From an uncultured Eggerthella sp. (lineage in GTDB: Bacteria > Actinomycetota > Coriobacteriia > Coriobacteriales > Eggerthellaceae), in NCBI GenBank assembly GCA_900551155.1, contig URVA01000082.1, positions 1 through 6,268 of the forward strand: a DNA stretch of 6,268 nucleotides. The letters are read 5' to 3'. A program made the translations under genes and the position numbers. Below, piece by piece: positions 5,418 through 6,268 of the stretch. How positions within the stretch are numbered: the stretch's first letter is position 1; every line of letters starts with the position of its first letter. The notes under the pieces are model-generated. The model searched no databases. It saw only the letters and a list, made by a program, of their open reading frames with translations, and was not told the origin of the DNA.

Positions 5418-6179
5418 ATGCAGAATTTAGAGATTGATCCCAAATCTAAAAAAGGAATTAAAGGATTAGTTATCTTCGCTGTAATTATGGCCTTGCTTGC
5501 TTTGGCTTTGATTGTTGGATTAGTGCTTAATTCTCAGTCAAGCCTTTATAGCTTTGCTGCTCAGGGAGATCCTCAAGATCAAAACACTGAATCTAACGAA
5601 CCTTTAATCTCTTCGCCTACCACTCAGGTCATTGACTTAGTTTCTCTTATGGGCTTGTCGCAAGATAAGGCTCTCGAACAGATTGGTCACGGAGCCACTG
5701 TTCAAGACCAAGAAACTTTGAGCTCTCTTGGATTTAGTAATGAGGTTGTCGTTGTTTTGGAAGATGAAAAGGGCGATCGTTATTCTGGTACGCCTACGGT
5801 AACCCTTGGCTTAGATTCAGACGGTAAAGTTGCTGCTGCTTCCTACGAAGCCCCCACATCTCTGCTGGGCTATGGTGATGTTGCTTTTGCGCCAGCTGTT
5901 AAACAGTTTCATATTGTTGAATTCATTTTAGGGAAAGTTGGTTTAACAGAAATTGAAATAGGTGGCGTAAAATTGCCTGATTCATCCGAATATTCCAGCT
6001 ATGAATCTGATAGAAAAACCTTATCCAGAGAGCATTATTCCTTTACGGGTAAAACTAACCAGGATGATCAAGGTTATTCTTGGGAAGTCACGCTTGACTA
6101 TGATTATTCCGTTGCTAACGAGGAATCAAATTTGGCATATACGGTTAAGCGTATTAGCGTAGCTATTATGAAGGCGTAA
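5418..6179 (+). CDS. Membrane-anchored extracytoplasmic protein, unknown function
   Basis: A 253-residue protein I cannot assign. A short basic N-terminus (K9, K11, K12, K15) precedes one membrane helix at about 16-38. No signal-peptidase or lipobox site is obvious, so it is probably an uncleaved anchor with residues 40-253 outside the cell. Residues 50-68 form a polar linker. Residues 71-90 (VIDLVSLMGLSQDKALEQIG) faintly recall the start of a PASTA repeat, but no full repeat follows. The rest looks like mixed alpha/beta: strands about 109-115 and 126-142, a helix about 163-173, and strands about 221-252. The start has AGGTAGG (5406-5412) 5 nt upstream. It is the last gene of the mutase operon. 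Its pairing with a tail-anchored cytoplasmic protein and a sugar-phosphate enzyme suggests an envelope-related role, which is inference from context. Confidence 0.75.
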   Translation: MQNLEIDPKSKKGIKGLVIFAVIMALLALALIVGLVLNSQSSLYSFAAQGDPQDQNTESNEPLISSPTTQVIDLVSLMGLSQDKALEQIGHGATVQDQETLSSLGFSNEVVVVLEDEKGDRYSGTPTVTLGLDSDGKVAAASYEAPTSLLGYGDVAFAPAVKQFHIVEFILGKVGLTEIEIGGVKLPDSSEYSSYESDRKTLSREHYSFTGKTNQDDQGYSWEVTLDYDYSVANEESNLAYTVKRISVAIMKA

Positions 6180-6210
6180 GTTTATTTCTGATTTAAAAAT
6201 ACTGATAGCG

Positions 6211-6229
6211 CATTAGCTGCCAGCTAATG
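6211..6229. repeat. Near-perfect hairpin after the operon
   Basis: CATTAGCTG and CAGCTAATG form a 9-bp inverted repeat around a single C (8 bp plus a 3-nt loop if folded as RNA). It lies 31 nt after the stop of the last operon gene. No T-tract follows on the + strand. On the minus strand five Ts occur, but 9 nt beyond the stem. It could be an imperfect terminator or a protein-binding palindrome. Confidence 0.4.
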
Positions 6230-6268
6230 AAACGTAAATCCATTTCTTCTACTTTTATTAACGTAGTG
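6227..6268 (+). CDS. Possible start of a downstream gene, cut by the window edge
   Basis: An ATG at 6227 opens a frame that stays open to the right edge (14 codons: MKRKSISSTFINVV). The basic start followed by a Ser/hydrophobic stretch would suit a signal peptide or membrane N-terminus. No Shine-Dalgarno is visible, and the ATG lies inside the hairpin at 6211-6229, so the start is uncertain. Confidence 0.3.
   Translation, partial: MKRKSISSTFINVV

Noticed and set aside
1..6268. A defence system, mobile element, phage remnant or CRISPR array
   Set aside because: All long ORFs are transporter, regulator, phosphatase, mutase or small membrane proteins. No direct-repeat array, transposase, integrase or terminal inverted repeats are visible.

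Overview
The window looks like ordinary chromosomal DNA of a moderately low-GC bacterium. I tentatively place it in the Coriobacteriia (Actinobacteria). The main reason is the HTH of the LysR protein (wording close to 'YTPSGVSQL-ALE'), which resembles the many LysR regulators of that class; a long Gram-positive-type phosphohexomutase fits as well. This is an impression from sequence style, not a computed placement. I see no transposase, phage gene, CRISPR array, rRNA or tRNA.

Left part (1-1794): the 3' end of an AEC-family (auxin efflux carrier/malate permease-like) transporter enters from the left edge on the + strand. It meets tail to tail, with a 6-bp stop overlap, a minus-strand pair: a LysR-family regulator followed by a small PAP2-family membrane phosphatase.

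Central regulatory region (1795-2174): the 380 bp between the LysR gene and a divergently transcribed EamA/DMT transporter are unusually structured. Four CTTAAT/ATTAAG half-sites sit at 10-11 bp spacing and include a 19-bp perfect inverted repeat containing a T-N11-A LysR box. A good sigma70-like promoter follows, placed so that the box is centred near -65. The predicted transcript then has a leader of about 200 nt with several possible stems, a possible 20-codon ORF with three Tyr codons, and a strong intrinsic terminator just upstream of the transporter start. The simplest reading is a LysR-controlled exporter with a second layer of premature termination.

Right part (3165-6268): a likely three-gene operon encodes a phosphoglucomutase/phosphomannomutase, a Ser-rich protein with one C-terminal membrane segment, and an N-terminally anchored extracytoplasmic protein of unknown function. 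Gaps between the genes are very short and contain no terminators. A 14-bp perfect palindrome lies between the candidate promoter and the RBS of the mutase. A hairpin follows the third gene, and a possible new gene starts within it and runs off the right edge.
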